Shown here: piece after piece, positions 8,544 through 17,483 of the stretch
Numbering within the stretch: the stretch's first letter is position 1
Layout: each line of letters opens with the position of its first letter
From: Paenibacillus sp. FSL K6-1096
Lineage (GTDB): Bacteria > Bacillota > Bacilli > Paenibacillales > Paenibacillaceae
Assembly: GCF_037977055.1 (NCBI RefSeq)
Contig: NZ_CP150274.1
Location: 3,224,001-3,288,000 of the forward strand
Direction: 5' to 3'
Length of the DNA: 64,000 nt
Program-made: the position numbers and the translations under genes
Notes under the pieces: model-generated
What the model saw: only the letters and a program-made list of their open reading frames with translations
Database searches by the model: none
What the model was told of the DNA's origin: nothing

Positions 8544-10247
8544 ATGCGTGTTATGAAATTGGCAACAAAATTAACCTGGATGATGCTGGTTGTATTGCTT
8601 CTGGTGGGCTCATCCATAGGCTTCTTCGGATATCGTGCTGCCTACAAGCAGATTGATGAAGCCGCGGGCATTGAATTGGTAGGCTGTGCGAACATTACCA
8701 CCGGCCTGATCGATCCTGCCGACATTACCGCTCTGGCTGCCGGTGACACCAGCAAGCTAAGTACCGTCGAAGACCGTATAGGCTGGATTACGGACCATAA
8801 GCCGATTTTCAAAGAGGCCTTCATTCTCTCCCTGGACGGCAAGGTTCTGGCCGCAGACAAACGCTTCAAGTCAAGAGGATACAAGGCAGGGGACAGCTTC
8901 TACTTCTCTGATACAGATAAACAGATAATCACCAGCATGAAGCATTCTACCTACTCCAAGGTCTACACCTACGAAGGCACCTCGCTCAAAACCGGCTACG
9001 GCCCCATCTATCAGGATCACGACCCTACCAAACCCATCATTGCGCTCATGGCCATTAACTTCGACGGCCCGCTGATTCAGACCCGGACAATGGACATTAT
9101 CACCCGCCCCTTCATCATCGGCAGCTCCATTCTGATTATTGCCATTCTCGCCGCTTATCTGCTGATCCGCCGGATGGTTCACCCGCTCTCCAAGCTGTCA
9201 GCTTCTGTTAACACGGTGGCCAAAGGCGACCTTACCCGCGAACCGCTGCTCTTCACCAGCAAGGACGAGATCGGCCAGCTGGCCCGTGACTTCAATGCCA
9301 TGACCCTGAATCTGCGCAACCTGATTACCCAGGTCAATGATACCTCCATGCTGGTCGCCTCCTCCTCGCAGGAGCTCTCTGCCAGCGCCCAGGAGACCAA
9401 CCGTGCCGGGGAACACAGCGTGAATGTCACTCTGGAGCTGGCTGACGGGGCACACGCCCAGCTGCAGAATCTGGAGGGAAGCTTCAAGGCTGTGCAGGAT
9501 ATGTCGCATTTCATTACCGAAATCGCCGGCAATGCGGACAGTGCGATGAACCAGGCGGCCGTCAACTCCCGGAAAGCGCGGATCGGCCGGGAATCTATGG
9601 ATTCCACCACCGCCCAGATGGGCATTGTCGGCGCCAGCATCTCGGATCTGTCCGGCATTATTGAAGCGCTGGGCAGCCATTCCAAAGAGATAGAGAATAT
9701 TGTCGGTACTATAGCCAGTATAGCCGAGGAGACCAACCTGTTATCCCTCAATGCGGCGATTGAGGCGGCGCGGGCCGGAGAAGAGGGCCGGGGCTTCGCG
9801 GTTGTAGCCGGGTCTGTGCGCAAGCTCGCTGAACGCTCCGCCGCATCGGCCCGCCAGATCGGCGAGCTGGTCAGCCTGATCGTGGACCAGATGGACAAGG
9901 CCGGAGAGACAATGCGGCGCTCCACGGAAGAGATGCTGCACGGTAAGGAGATGATTATAGCGGCTGGGCATTCCTTCTCCGAGATTGAAGTCTCCGTCTC
10001 CGATATGTCTGTCCAGAGCCAGCAGATTTCAGCCACCGTCCGCGAGCTGTCCCAGCTCTCCGAAGGGCTGGTAACAGCGATCCAGAAGATTGTCGCCGTC
10101 TCCAACCAGACCGCAGAAGGCGCAGAGACCTTATCCGCCTCCTCCCAGGAACAGCTTGCCGCCATGGAAGAGGTCGAATCCTCCGCTGCCTTTCTGTCCT
10201 CGCTCGCCGAGAAGCTGCAGGTGCTGGTGGAGAACTTCAAGGTCTAG
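8544..10247 (+). CDS. Methyl-accepting chemotaxis protein
   Basis: A protein of 567 residues. An N-terminal membrane helix is followed by an extracellular Cache-like sensor (about residues 30-185), a second membrane helix (about 190-210), a HAMP domain and a cytoplasmic signalling domain. The hairpin tip [20 protein letters not shown] is the conserved CheA/CheW contact. It senses an external ligand and controls the CheA kinase; the ligand is not recognisable. The ATG at 8544 has AGGG 6 bp upstream. GTG at 8541 and ATG at 8553 are alternatives. No other chemotaxis genes are nearby. Confidence 0.88.
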   Translation: MRVMKLATKLTWMMLVVLLLVGSSIGFFGYRAAYKQIDEAAGIELVGCANITTGLIDPADITALAAGDTSKLSTVEDRIGWITDHKPIFKEAFILSLDGKVLAADKRFKSRGYKAGDSFYFSDTDKQIITSMKHSTYSKVYTYEGTSLKTGYGPIYQDHDPTKPIIALMAINFDGPLIQTRTMDIITRPFIIGSSILIIAILAAYLLIRRMVHPLSKLSASVNTVAKGDLTREPLLFTSKDEIGQLARDFNAMTLNLRNLITQVNDTSMLVASSSQELSASAQETNRAGEHSVNVTLELADGAHAQLQNLEGSFKAVQDMSHFITEIAGNADSAMNQAAVNSRKARIGRESMDSTTAQMGIVGASISDLSGIIEALGSHSKEIENIVGTIASIAEETNLLSLNAAIEAARAGEEGRGFAVVAGSVRKLAERSAASARQIGELVSLIVDQMDKAGETMRRSTEEMLHGKEMIIAAGHSFSEIEVSVSDMSVQSQQISATVRELSQLSEGLVTAIQKIVAVSNQTAEGAETLSASSQEQLAAMEEVESSAAFLSSLAEKLQVLVENFKV

Positions 10248-10259
10248 TTTTGTGCCCAT

Positions 10260-10320
10260 TGTGATCGGTTTTTCGATTACATTTGGCCTACATACCATCC
10301 CTGTCCCCAATGTGTCCGGC
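10260..10320. repeat. Isolated, diverged unit of the 51-bp repeat family A
   Basis: TGTGATCGG at 10260 and TGTGTCCGG at 10311 are exactly 51 bp apart. The sequence between them aligns with the units of the seven-copy array at 31943 (poly-T, ACATTTGGCC, then CATCCCTG). It lies just after the chemoreceptor stop and before a terminator, between convergent genes. Confidence 0.7.
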
Positions 10321-10340
10321 CATTCCCCGGAATGTTCAAA

Positions 10341-10388
10341 AAAGGCTGTACTAACGCGGAGCAACTGTTCCGCATCAGTACAGCCTTT
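10341..10388. terminator. Terminator-like hairpin between convergent genes
   Basis: The arms AAAGGCTGTACT and AGTACAGCCTTT pair perfectly over 12 bp. An inner GCGGA/TCCGC stem lies in the loop. It lies between the chemoreceptor (plus) and the MHYT protein (minus) and could stop transcription both ways, although the flanking T-run is only three bases on either side. Confidence 0.7.
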
Positions 10389-10424
10389 GCCATGCCATTG
10401 TATCCTTATAGCCTCACAGACCCA

Positions 10425-12434
10425 TCAAGCCGTATTCTCAATAAACCACTGGCCTAATTCCTTCACCGGCATGGGACGCCCGTAGTAGAAGCCCTGCATG
10501 ACCCGGCAGCCCAGCGATTGCAGCAGCTCGATCTGCTCGGTCGTCTCGACACCCTCGGCAACAACCTCCATGTTCAGGTTGCTGGCAATGGCAATGATGT
10601 TGCTGATGATCGCCTTCTTGGAGTGCATCTTGCTTTTGCGGATGAACACCTGATCGATCTTCAGCGTGTTGACCGGAATCTCGTCCAGGTTGCCGAGCGA
10701 AGAGAAACCGGTTCCGAAGTCATCCAGCGAGACCCTGACCCCCAGCTCCCGCAGCTTGGAGAGCTGGGCCACCGTCTCCTCCATATTGTTCATTGCAATC
10801 GATTCGGTAATCTCCAGTTCCAGGAAATGCGGGGCCAGGCCGGAGCACGCCAGTGCTTCCTCCACCACATCACACAGGCTTCCGCCTTCGAACATCCTTG
10901 CCGACATATTGATCGAAACCGCCACATTCGCTACATTGGCCTTGTGCCAGAGCATATTCTGCCCGCAGACCTCATGCAGCATCCAATATGTAATCGGGAC
11001 GATCAGGCCCGTCTCCTCGGCGATCGGAATGAACTCGGCCGGTGAGACAATGCCGTGATCCGGATGTCTCCAGCGCAGGAGCGCTTCCAGCCCCACCGTC
11101 ACATTCAGGAGGGAATCCCACTTCGGCTGGTAGACCACCATGAACTCTGAACGGGCCAGCGCCTTGCGCAGATCCTTCTCCAGAGACATCCGCCGCACCT
11201 GATGGCGGTTCATCTCCAGATCGAACACGCTGAATTTGTTCTTGCCCGAATCCTTGGAGGTATAGAGCGCCGTATCGGCAGCCTTCATCAGCGCGGAGCG
11301 GTCGGTGCCGTGTGCAGGGGTCAGGCTGATGCCCACGCTCGCCGTCACATACAGCTCATTGTCTTCAATGCTATAGGACTTCTTAAGCTCCTGCAAAATA
11401 TGCTGGGCCTTCGCTTCCGCCGCCCCGACACAGCAATCCGGCAGGGCGATCAGGAACTCATCCCCGCCAAGCCGGAAGACCTTGCCCTGTGTCCCGACAC
11501 AGGCAGTCAGCCTGGCGGATACCTCGCACAGCAGCAGATCGCCAATATCGTGCCCAAGCGTATCATTGATCGACTTGAAGCGGTCCAGGTCCACAAAGAA
11601 CACGGCCCCCGGCGTGTCACGGAAGAACTCCTCCCGGAAATAACGCTCCAGGCCGTGCCGGTTCGGCAGCTCCGTGAGCGGATCATGGTAGGCCATGCGC
11701 TCCAGGACATTCCTGTCCAGGAATACCGCGCCGCCGGAGACCGCCAGCACGAACAGGGTAACCATCGAGATGCCGGTCAGCAGAATCACATCTGTCTCCA
11801 TCAGCAGCGGCGCAGCCCCCTGCGGTCCTTGCGGGTGCAGGATGCTTGTTCTCAGACTGGTATAATGCATTCCGGTAACCGCCAGAGCGATGAAGAGGGC
11901 CGAGGACAGCTTCCAGCGGCTGAAGCCGGTAATATCCTTGAATCTGCGGAGCAGGAGCAATCCGATATAGGAAGAGATCAGGGCGATTAGTACCGATACC
12001 GCCTGATCGCTCAGCCTGTAATGAACCTGCATCTCCAGCTTCATGGCGGACATCCCGGTATAGTGCATGATTGTAATGCCGCTGCCCAGAATCATACCGC
12101 CGGCGGGGAACCGCCAGCTTCTCTGGCGGGAAGCCGTCACAATCTGGAGCGATGCGTAACAAGCCGACATGATTAGGAGCAGAGACAGAACCGCTGTGCC
12201 GGGATGATAGCTGACCTTGAAGGGCAGGCGGCTGGCCATAATGCCTACGAAATGCATGGCCCATATTCCGCTGCCGAGCACGCAGGCACCCGAGAGCAGC
12301 CATAGACGCCGGACCCGGCCCGCAGAATGGGAGACCTGGGAGATCAGATTAAGCGCAGAGTACGATGCTGCCGCTACAAGCGCGAAGGATAGCAATACAA
12401 TCCAGATATTATAGTGGATTCCCATTTGATCCAT
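10425..12434 (-). CDS. MHYT-GGDEF-EAL membrane protein for cyclic di-GMP turnover
   Basis: A protein of 669 residues. Seven membrane helices (about residues 1-235) carry the three MHYT motifs MHFVGIMA, MHYTGMSAM and MHYTSLRTS, proposed in the family to bind a metal and sense oxygen, CO or NO. A GGDEF domain (RLGGDEF) and an EAL domain follow. The EAL residues look complete: EALLRW, ELEITES, SLDDFGTG, LKID, AEGVE. No RxxD inhibitory site precedes GGDEF. It may make or degrade c-di-GMP; a complete EAL favours degradation. The start at 12434 has AAGAGG 7-8 bp upstream, inside a longer GTG-initiated ORF. Confidence 0.9.
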   Translation of the reverse strand: MDQMGIHYNIWIVLLSFALVAAASYSALNLISQVSHSAGRVRRLWLLSGACVLGSGIWAMHFVGIMASRLPFKVSYHPGTAVLSLLLIMSACYASLQIVTASRQRSWRFPAGGMILGSGITIMHYTGMSAMKLEMQVHYRLSDQAVSVLIALISSYIGLLLLRRFKDITGFSRWKLSSALFIALAVTGMHYTSLRTSILHPQGPQGAAPLLMETDVILLTGISMVTLFVLAVSGGAVFLDRNVLERMAYHDPLTELPNRHGLERYFREEFFRDTPGAVFFVDLDRFKSINDTLGHDIGDLLLCEVSARLTACVGTQGKVFRLGGDEFLIALPDCCVGAAEAKAQHILQELKKSYSIEDNELYVTASVGISLTPAHGTDRSALMKAADTALYTSKDSGKNKFSVFDLEMNRHQVRRMSLEKDLRKALARSEFMVVYQPKWDSLLNVTVGLEALLRWRHPDHGIVSPAEFIPIAEETGLIVPITYWMLHEVCGQNMLWHKANVANVAVSINMSARMFEGGSLCDVVEEALACSGLAPHFLELEITESIAMNNMEETVAQLSKLRELGVRVSLDDFGTGFSSLGNLDEIPVNTLKIDQVFIRKSKMHSKKAIISNIIAIASNLNMEVVAEGVETTEQIELLQSLGCRVMQGFYYGRPMPVKELGQWFIENTA

Positions 12435-12647
12435 AGTTGACCTCTTCACCGGTTTTATTATCAGCGTCTACCTCAAGCTAAGAATCATTATACGAATAAC
12501 AGATAAGTGGAAGAGTATATAAAGATTATGGCTATCCCTGAGACCTAACTTTAGCTGTATTTTACCTTTTATTTGGCAGACTGTCTAAGTAAATACTGGA
12601 ACTTGGACCCTAATTTGAATGTCGGCAAAGAATGTCCATATTTGCCG

Positions 12648-14312
12648 TCAGCCCCCTGTCCGCGGGGTTTCCAGCCTGCCCTTCCGCAGGCCGCCGGGCA
12701 GGAAGGCCTGATGCCAGATCCAGGCATTGGCCGCTGCCAGAATTACCAGATAGATGTATATTCCCGCAGGAATTAAGGTGAAGACATAATGGATTCCGGC
12801 CAGCCCTGCCAGAATGAACAGCTGCAGAAACGCACTGCCGGTATATTCCTTCCGCTGAGCGGCCTCATATTTCTCCGAGAAGGGCAGCGCCCTGGGAAAA
12901 GTAAGCAGGCAGATGACAGAGTACAGCAGCAGAGCCAGCAGAACGACCACCAGATCCGCGATGATCCACCGGCCCAGCAGGAGGATGAAGACGGCTGCCT
13001 CTAGGGCAAACAGCGGGAGCAGCAGCTTCAGGACAATGGCCTTCAGCATTCCACGGTGCACCATGCCTGTCCCCTGCAGCGGGATAACCTGATAGATCCA
13101 GGCGCCTTTGTAACTGGAGGAATAGCGGACCATCTGTACGACAGTCATCATGAGCAGGGCGCAGTAGTAGATGAACAGGAAGGACTTCGAGCTGCGGATG
13201 CCCGCCAGATCGCCGCTCCATACCTGATTGAACATGAAGATAAACGGAAAGATCAGCGAGAAGCCGATGGTCGGATAGACCCGCAGCTTGAACTCGCGCT
13301 CATTCTTCATCATCGACCAGGTGAAGCGGAAGAACATGGCTTCCACCCTGTCCCGGCACACCGTCTCAGACAACAGGCGGGGCAGTCTGCCGCTGTCCTT
13401 CCCCGCCGCCCCCTGCTCGGCCAGCTTCTGGAGACTGCGTTCAAACAGCGGCATCAGCCGGATGTAGGCGGCGAATAATACGACAGGAACGGCCAGGGAC
13501 AGCGCCGACAGGATAACGACAGCCCGCTCCTGTGTCCCGCTGACCAGCAGCTCAAACGGCGCTCCGAACCAGATGGGCGGCACCAGGTAATGCCACCACG
13601 CCGGAGTGAAATTCAGGCCCAGCTCTGAAATATTGAACAGCCGGGTAACGACCTGAGAGCCCACAGTGACCGCCAGGGACAGAATAATCTGCACATAATT
13701 GATGATGTCCTTCAGCTTTTCCCCGTCGAAGAACCTCAGGATCAGCAGATAGACCAGAGCAGTGAACACCAGAATGAAGCCGTCCATCAGCAGAATCTCC
13801 GCAGCATACAGGAAGAAGAAGCCAGGCCCGTGCCGGAAGAGAGAGAACACCAGCGAAGGACCGGTGAAGGTGAAGGTTATCGTCATCAGATAGATGAGAA
13901 TATGCAGACTTTTGGCCATATTAAGCGTCCGGCGGTCCACCGGCTTGGTGAAAAGAATATTCTTGTCCCGCAGATCAAGCATCACGGACGAGAAATCAGA
14001 GATCAGCGTCGTCGTAATCATGAACATAACGATACTGAACAGCAGACTCATCATCAGGATATGATGCTCCCGCGGCGCCACCAGAGCGATCAGAATCAGC
14101 CCCAGCAGCAGGTAGAACCATTGCACCCGCAGCGGCGAGCCATCCTTGTCCACCTTGGCATCCTGCGTTCCCGAGAAAATGGTGGGGGTCCGCCTGCCGT
14201 CCATCGTCAGCTTCACCTGAAGAATACGGCGCATCACAGCATAATCGGCTCCGAGCCCCTTAAAGATCCACTGGAACCGGTCAAGCAGCTTCAGCACCCG
14301 GAAATCATTCAT
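12648..14312 (-). CDS. ABC transporter permease, large multi-pass
   Basis: A protein of 554 residues with roughly ten hydrophobic helices and no soluble domain of note. It is encoded directly after an ATPase gene, and its ATG overlaps the ATPase stop region (ATGAATGA, 8 bp). The two therefore form a translationally coupled ABC exporter. The segment LDLRDKNILFTKPVDRRTLNMAK is a cytoplasmic loop that may contact the ATPase. The substrate is unknown. The start at 14312 is chosen over the upstream GTG because GAAGGTG lies a few bases upstream. Confidence 0.8.
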   Translation of the reverse strand: MNDFRVLKLLDRFQWIFKGLGADYAVMRRILQVKLTMDGRRTPTIFSGTQDAKVDKDGSPLRVQWFYLLLGLILIALVAPREHHILMMSLLFSIVMFMITTTLISDFSSVMLDLRDKNILFTKPVDRRTLNMAKSLHILIYLMTITFTFTGPSLVFSLFRHGPGFFFLYAAEILLMDGFILVFTALVYLLILRFFDGEKLKDIINYVQIILSLAVTVGSQVVTRLFNISELGLNFTPAWWHYLVPPIWFGAPFELLVSGTQERAVVILSALSLAVPVVLFAAYIRLMPLFERSLQKLAEQGAAGKDSGRLPRLLSETVCRDRVEAMFFRFTWSMMKNEREFKLRVYPTIGFSLIFPFIFMFNQVWSGDLAGIRSSKSFLFIYYCALLMMTVVQMVRYSSSYKGAWIYQVIPLQGTGMVHRGMLKAIVLKLLLPLFALEAAVFILLLGRWIIADLVVVLLALLLYSVICLLTFPRALPFSEKYEAAQRKEYTGSAFLQLFILAGLAGIHYVFTLIPAGIYIYLVILAAANAWIWHQAFLPGGLRKGRLETPRTGG

Positions 14313-15105
14313 ACGCTGCACCTTCGCCGATCACCGCAACGAACTCGCTGGCGATGTCCCTATACTTGTCGAAGCCGGTCAGCTGGTTAAAGATTTCCTC
14401 CAGCGACCCCTCCCGGCTCTGCTCCCGCAGCTCCGTGAACGTGCCGTCCGCTACAATATCGCCCCCGTCCAGCAGGATGATCCGGCTGCTGATCTTCTCG
14501 ACCACATCCATAATATGCGACGAATAAAAAATCGTCTTGCCCCTGGCGGCAAGGGTGGCAAAAATCTCCTTCACCACCATCACACTGTTGGCATCCAGAC
14601 CGCTGAGCGGCTCGTCCAGGAACAGAATGTCCGGGTCATGCAGCAGGCTGGCAATCAGCAGCACCTTCTGCTTCATTCCTTTGGAATAAGAGGCAATCCG
14701 CATGTCGTAGGCTTTATCCAGATTAAGCAGCCCCATCAGCTTCTGCGCCTTGGCATCGGCATCCGCGTGCTGCAAGCCGTACAGCTCACCGGTGAAGGTA
14801 AGATACTCCCTGGCTGTCAGGCTGTCATACAGCTCCGCTACTTCCGGCACGTAGCCGATTCTTCTTTTATATGCAGTATCGCCGTCCGCAATATCCCGGC
14901 CAAAGATCCGTATAGTTCCGTTATAGCCCTCCACCAGCCCGAGCATGATCTTGACGGTGGTGCTTTTGCCTGCGCCATTGGGTCCGATATATCCGATAAT
15001 CTGTCCACGGTAGACCTGAAGATCAATACCCCGCAGAACCAATCGGTCGCTGTACCTCATCCATAGTCCCTCAATTGAAATAACCGGTTCCTCGGTGAAG
15101 CTCAT
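14305..15105 (-). CDS. ABC transporter ATP-binding protein
   Basis: A protein of 266 residues, typical for an exporter ATPase of the CcmA/BcrA type. Walker A is GPNGAGKST, the signature region is SYSKGMKQK, and Walker B is ILFLDEPLSGLD, followed by the switch His in YSSHIMDV. The signature is the variant SKGMKQ seen in many ABC-2 exporters. The start at 15105 has GGAGAGGGGAG upstream, so 30 residues of the longer ORF were removed. It is co-translated with the permease at 12648. The cargo cannot be told from sequence. Confidence 0.88.
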   Translation of the reverse strand: MSFTEEPVISIEGLWMRYSDRLVLRGIDLQVYRGQIIGYIGPNGAGKSTTVKIMLGLVEGYNGTIRIFGRDIADGDTAYKRRIGYVPEVAELYDSLTAREYLTFTGELYGLQHADADAKAQKLMGLLNLDKAYDMRIASYSKGMKQKVLLIASLLHDPDILFLDEPLSGLDANSVMVVKEIFATLAARGKTIFYSSHIMDVVEKISSRIILLDGGDIVADGTFTELREQSREGSLEEIFNQLTGFDKYRDIASEFVAVIGEGAAYE

Positions 15106-15243
15106 TGCTGTCTCCCCTCTCCTATCCTGATCCTGATGCTGCACCTGCCTCTGCAGCAGGATTAATCTTGTCCCTATTCTAGCAAATTTTAACACAGAAC
15201 ACCTGTGATTTATCGCAGAAATAGATGAGGAAACCGGCAGAAA

Positions 15244-15270
15244 TATAAAAGAGCAGCCCGTAGGCCGCTC
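15244..15270 (-). terminator. Intrinsic terminator after the second oxidoreductase gene
   Basis: On the minus strand GAGCGGCC-TACG-GGCTGCTC forms an 8-bp stem with one mismatch, followed by TTTTATATTT. It separates the oxidoreductase/menA unit from the ABC exporter genes. Confidence 0.7.
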
Positions 15271-15309
15271 CGCTCCCCGCCAAGATATTGGCTGATGACA
15301 TTATGATTA

Positions 15310-16305
15310 TTACGTCATGCTGATCCGCTCCCGCCTGCGGGCCGATTCCAGGCAGCTCTCAATCAGCCGCATATTCAGGACCGGGTCCTCAGCCGCGATC
15401 CAGGGCTTGCCCGTGAAGACCGCCGTGGCGAAATGATCCGCCTGCTGGACGTAGGGGTTGGCGCCGAAGGCTTCGACACGCCGCGGCTCGCCGCTGCCGT
15501 ACACGAAGAACTCGGCATCATCGAATCTGGCATTGAACGGCATCGGCACCTCGATCCGCCCCTCCGTGCCCAGCACCTCCAGCAATTGGCGGTTGTAGGC
15601 CCACATCCCGCAGTCGAAGATAAGCCCTCTCCCGCCGGGGAACTCGACCAGCCCGGAGGCCATCATGTCGACATTGTCATGCTCCGGGGAGAACATCGCC
15701 TGAACGGTAACCGCCTCCGGCTCAGCACCGAACAGCAGCCGGGCAGCGGTGAGCGGGTAGCAGCCGATATCGTACAGCGAGCCGCCGCCCCAGGCCGACT
15801 TGAAGCGGATATTCGTAGTGTCCTCCGCATCGTTATAAGTGAATGTGCCGCGGATCGAGCGCAGCTCGCCGATCCCGCCGCTGGCGATAATCTCCTGCAG
15901 CTCGGCGATGCGCGGATGATGGCGGTACATATACGCCTCCGCCAAGTGGACGCCCGCCTTCCGGCAGGCCTCCACCATCTCGGCGGCCTCGCGGCTGTTC
16001 AGGGCTATCGGCTTCTCACACAGCACATGCTTGCCCGCCCCGGCCGCCCGGATCACCCACTCGCAGTGCAGGTGATTGGGCAGCGGGATATAGACCGCAT
16101 CAACCTCCGGGTCTGCCAGCAGCTCTTCGTAGCTGCCGTAAGCCTGCTCAATGCCGAATTCGGCGGCGATGCTGCTGCTCTTCGCAAGCCCGCGGCTGGC
16201 CACCGCCCGGATCACCCCGGTCTCGGACTCCTGGATGGCCGGCATCACGGAGCCTGTAGCGATCTGCGCGCAGCCCATAATTCCCCAGCGAAGCTTCTGT
16301 GTCAT
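15310..16305 (-). CDS. Gfo/Idh/MocA-family oxidoreductase
   Basis: A protein of 331 residues. The Rossmann start WGIMGCAQIATGSVMPAI and CEKPIALN with the catalytic Lys are visible. The C-terminal half holds GGGSLYDIGCYPLTAARLLF, the segment found in dimeric dihydrodiol dehydrogenase and glucose-fructose oxidoreductase relatives. The substrate is probably a sugar or cyclitol, but this is inference. AAGGAAGGTG precedes the ATG. It begins 41 bp after menA on the same strand and is probably co-transcribed. A terminator follows. Confidence 0.85.
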   Translation of the reverse strand: MTQKLRWGIMGCAQIATGSVMPAIQESETGVIRAVASRGLAKSSSIAAEFGIEQAYGSYEELLADPEVDAVYIPLPNHLHCEWVIRAAGAGKHVLCEKPIALNSREAAEMVEACRKAGVHLAEAYMYRHHPRIAELQEIIASGGIGELRSIRGTFTYNDAEDTTNIRFKSAWGGGSLYDIGCYPLTAARLLFGAEPEAVTVQAMFSPEHDNVDMMASGLVEFPGGRGLIFDCGMWAYNRQLLEVLGTEGRIEVPMPFNARFDDAEFFVYGSGEPRRVEAFGANPYVQQADHFATAVFTGKPWIAAEDPVLNMRLIESCLESARRRERISMT

Positions 16306-16346
16306 AGTCCCACACCTTCCTTATTCTAATTCTTCCGCGTAGATCT

Positions 16347-17306
16347 CTATGCAGGCCATACGGCGGCCCATATAACAGCTATACCCAGCACGAGGATTCT
16401 TGCCGCGCTCATCAGGATGAAATTCCTGACAGACAGAATGAAAGTAGTGCCTTTATGCTGTTCCTGGCAGAACCGCGCGATGTTGCGGCGCAGCGGAATC
16501 AGGATCAGCAGAAGCAGCAGCACCAGAGCCGGGTGCACCCCGAGCAGCACCAGCACCACCATATCTGCGAAAGAGACATAATACAGCAGCCTGTACAGCA
16601 GCAGTGCGTTCTCCCGTCCGATATATACCGGCAGCGTATATCTGCGGTTCTCCATATCATCCTCGATGTCGCAGATGTTGTTCGCCAGCATAATCCCGGC
16701 GATGCCAAGAATGGCCGGCACCGAGAACCAGAACAGATACAGCACCTCCAGCAGATTGACATGCAGGCTGACCCACTCCCCCTGGAGCAGCAGGGTAACT
16801 ACCGTCTGGTCCGAATGGATATAGGCAGAGATGAAAATAATGACGAACCCCATGAAGAGGCCGGAGAACAGCTCGCCGAGCGGCATCCGCGAGATGGGAA
16901 TCGGCCCGAACGAATAGAGTATGCCGATCAGGAAGGACAGCCCGCCGAGCAGAAAGACCAGCAGTCCGGTCTGGGCGACCAGGGCCAGCCCCCCGCCGGC
17001 TGCAAGCCCGAGCAGAATGACGATGACCGCCACCACCGTGCTCTCCTTCAGCCGGTAATACACAATCGGATTATGGGTCTCGTAGCCGTAGCCGTGGGTT
17101 TTGGCCGCTTTTTTGAAATCATAATAGTTATTGATCGCCGTGGTTGCCATATCGAAGCTCAGCAGCGACACCAGCATCAGCGCGAAGCGCAGGGGATAGA
17201 AGTGCTCGAACCGGTAGAGGGCATAGAGCGTACCCAGCAGCAGCGGCAGCATACTGGCCACCTTGGTCGGCAGCTCTACAAACTTGAAGAACGTTCTTAC
17301 ATTCAC
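16347..17306 (-). CDS. menA: MenA-like 1,4-dihydroxy-2-naphthoate prenyltransferase
   Basis: A UbiA-superfamily membrane prenyltransferase of 319 residues with about eight to nine helices. The first aspartate-rich region is AINNYYDFKKAAKTHGYG and the second is NNICDIEDDMENRRYTLP. This N-N-x-x-D-x-E-D-D pattern and the overall length fit MenA, which attaches the polyprenyl tail in menaquinone synthesis. Other UbiA members are possible because no other men genes are nearby. The start is GTG with AAGGAT 8 bp upstream. A perfect Fur box lies 35 bp upstream, next to a TATAAT box, suggesting iron control. Confidence 0.75.
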   Translation of the reverse strand: MNVRTFFKFVELPTKVASMLPLLLGTLYALYRFEHFYPLRFALMLVSLLSFDMATTAINNYYDFKKAAKTHGYGYETHNPIVYYRLKESTVVAVIVILLGLAAGGGLALVAQTGLLVFLLGGLSFLIGILYSFGPIPISRMPLGELFSGLFMGFVIIFISAYIHSDQTVVTLLLQGEWVSLHVNLLEVLYLFWFSVPAILGIAGIMLANNICDIEDDMENRRYTLPVYIGRENALLLYRLLYYVSFADMVVLVLLGVHPALVLLLLLILIPLRRNIARFCQEQHKGTTFILSVRNFILMSAARILVLGIAVIWAAVWPA

Positions 17307-17340
17307 ATGGATTCATCCTTATCCGTCATATTCACATTTC

Positions 17341-17368
17341 TGATAATCATTATCATCTAATAATTATA
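17341..17368 (-). promoter_or_regulatory. Perfect Fur box and -10 box upstream of menA
   Basis: TGATAATCATTATCA at 17341-17355 matches exactly the 7-1-7 Bacillus Fur core TGATAATNATTATCA. On the minus strand TATAAT (17368-17363) ends 7 bp before it, so the box would cover the menA transcription start. The same box is 128 bp upstream of the divergent GGDEF-EAL gene. Repression by iron-loaded Fur is inferred. Confidence 0.75.
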
Positions 17369-17483
17369 CATCAAATTTCGACACTTCGGGCAGAAAGACG
17401 CTGCAAAATATTCCCTAATCATGGTACACTATTAAAGATGGTACTTATTTCCTATTAAGTCTGACATCCTAAAGGGGAACACC

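Noticed and set aside
12434..12647. A gene or regulatory RNA between the MHYT protein and the ABC permease
   Set aside because: Only a possible -10 box (TATAAT on the minus strand) and loose AT-rich sequence are visible; no ORF or stable structure stood out.
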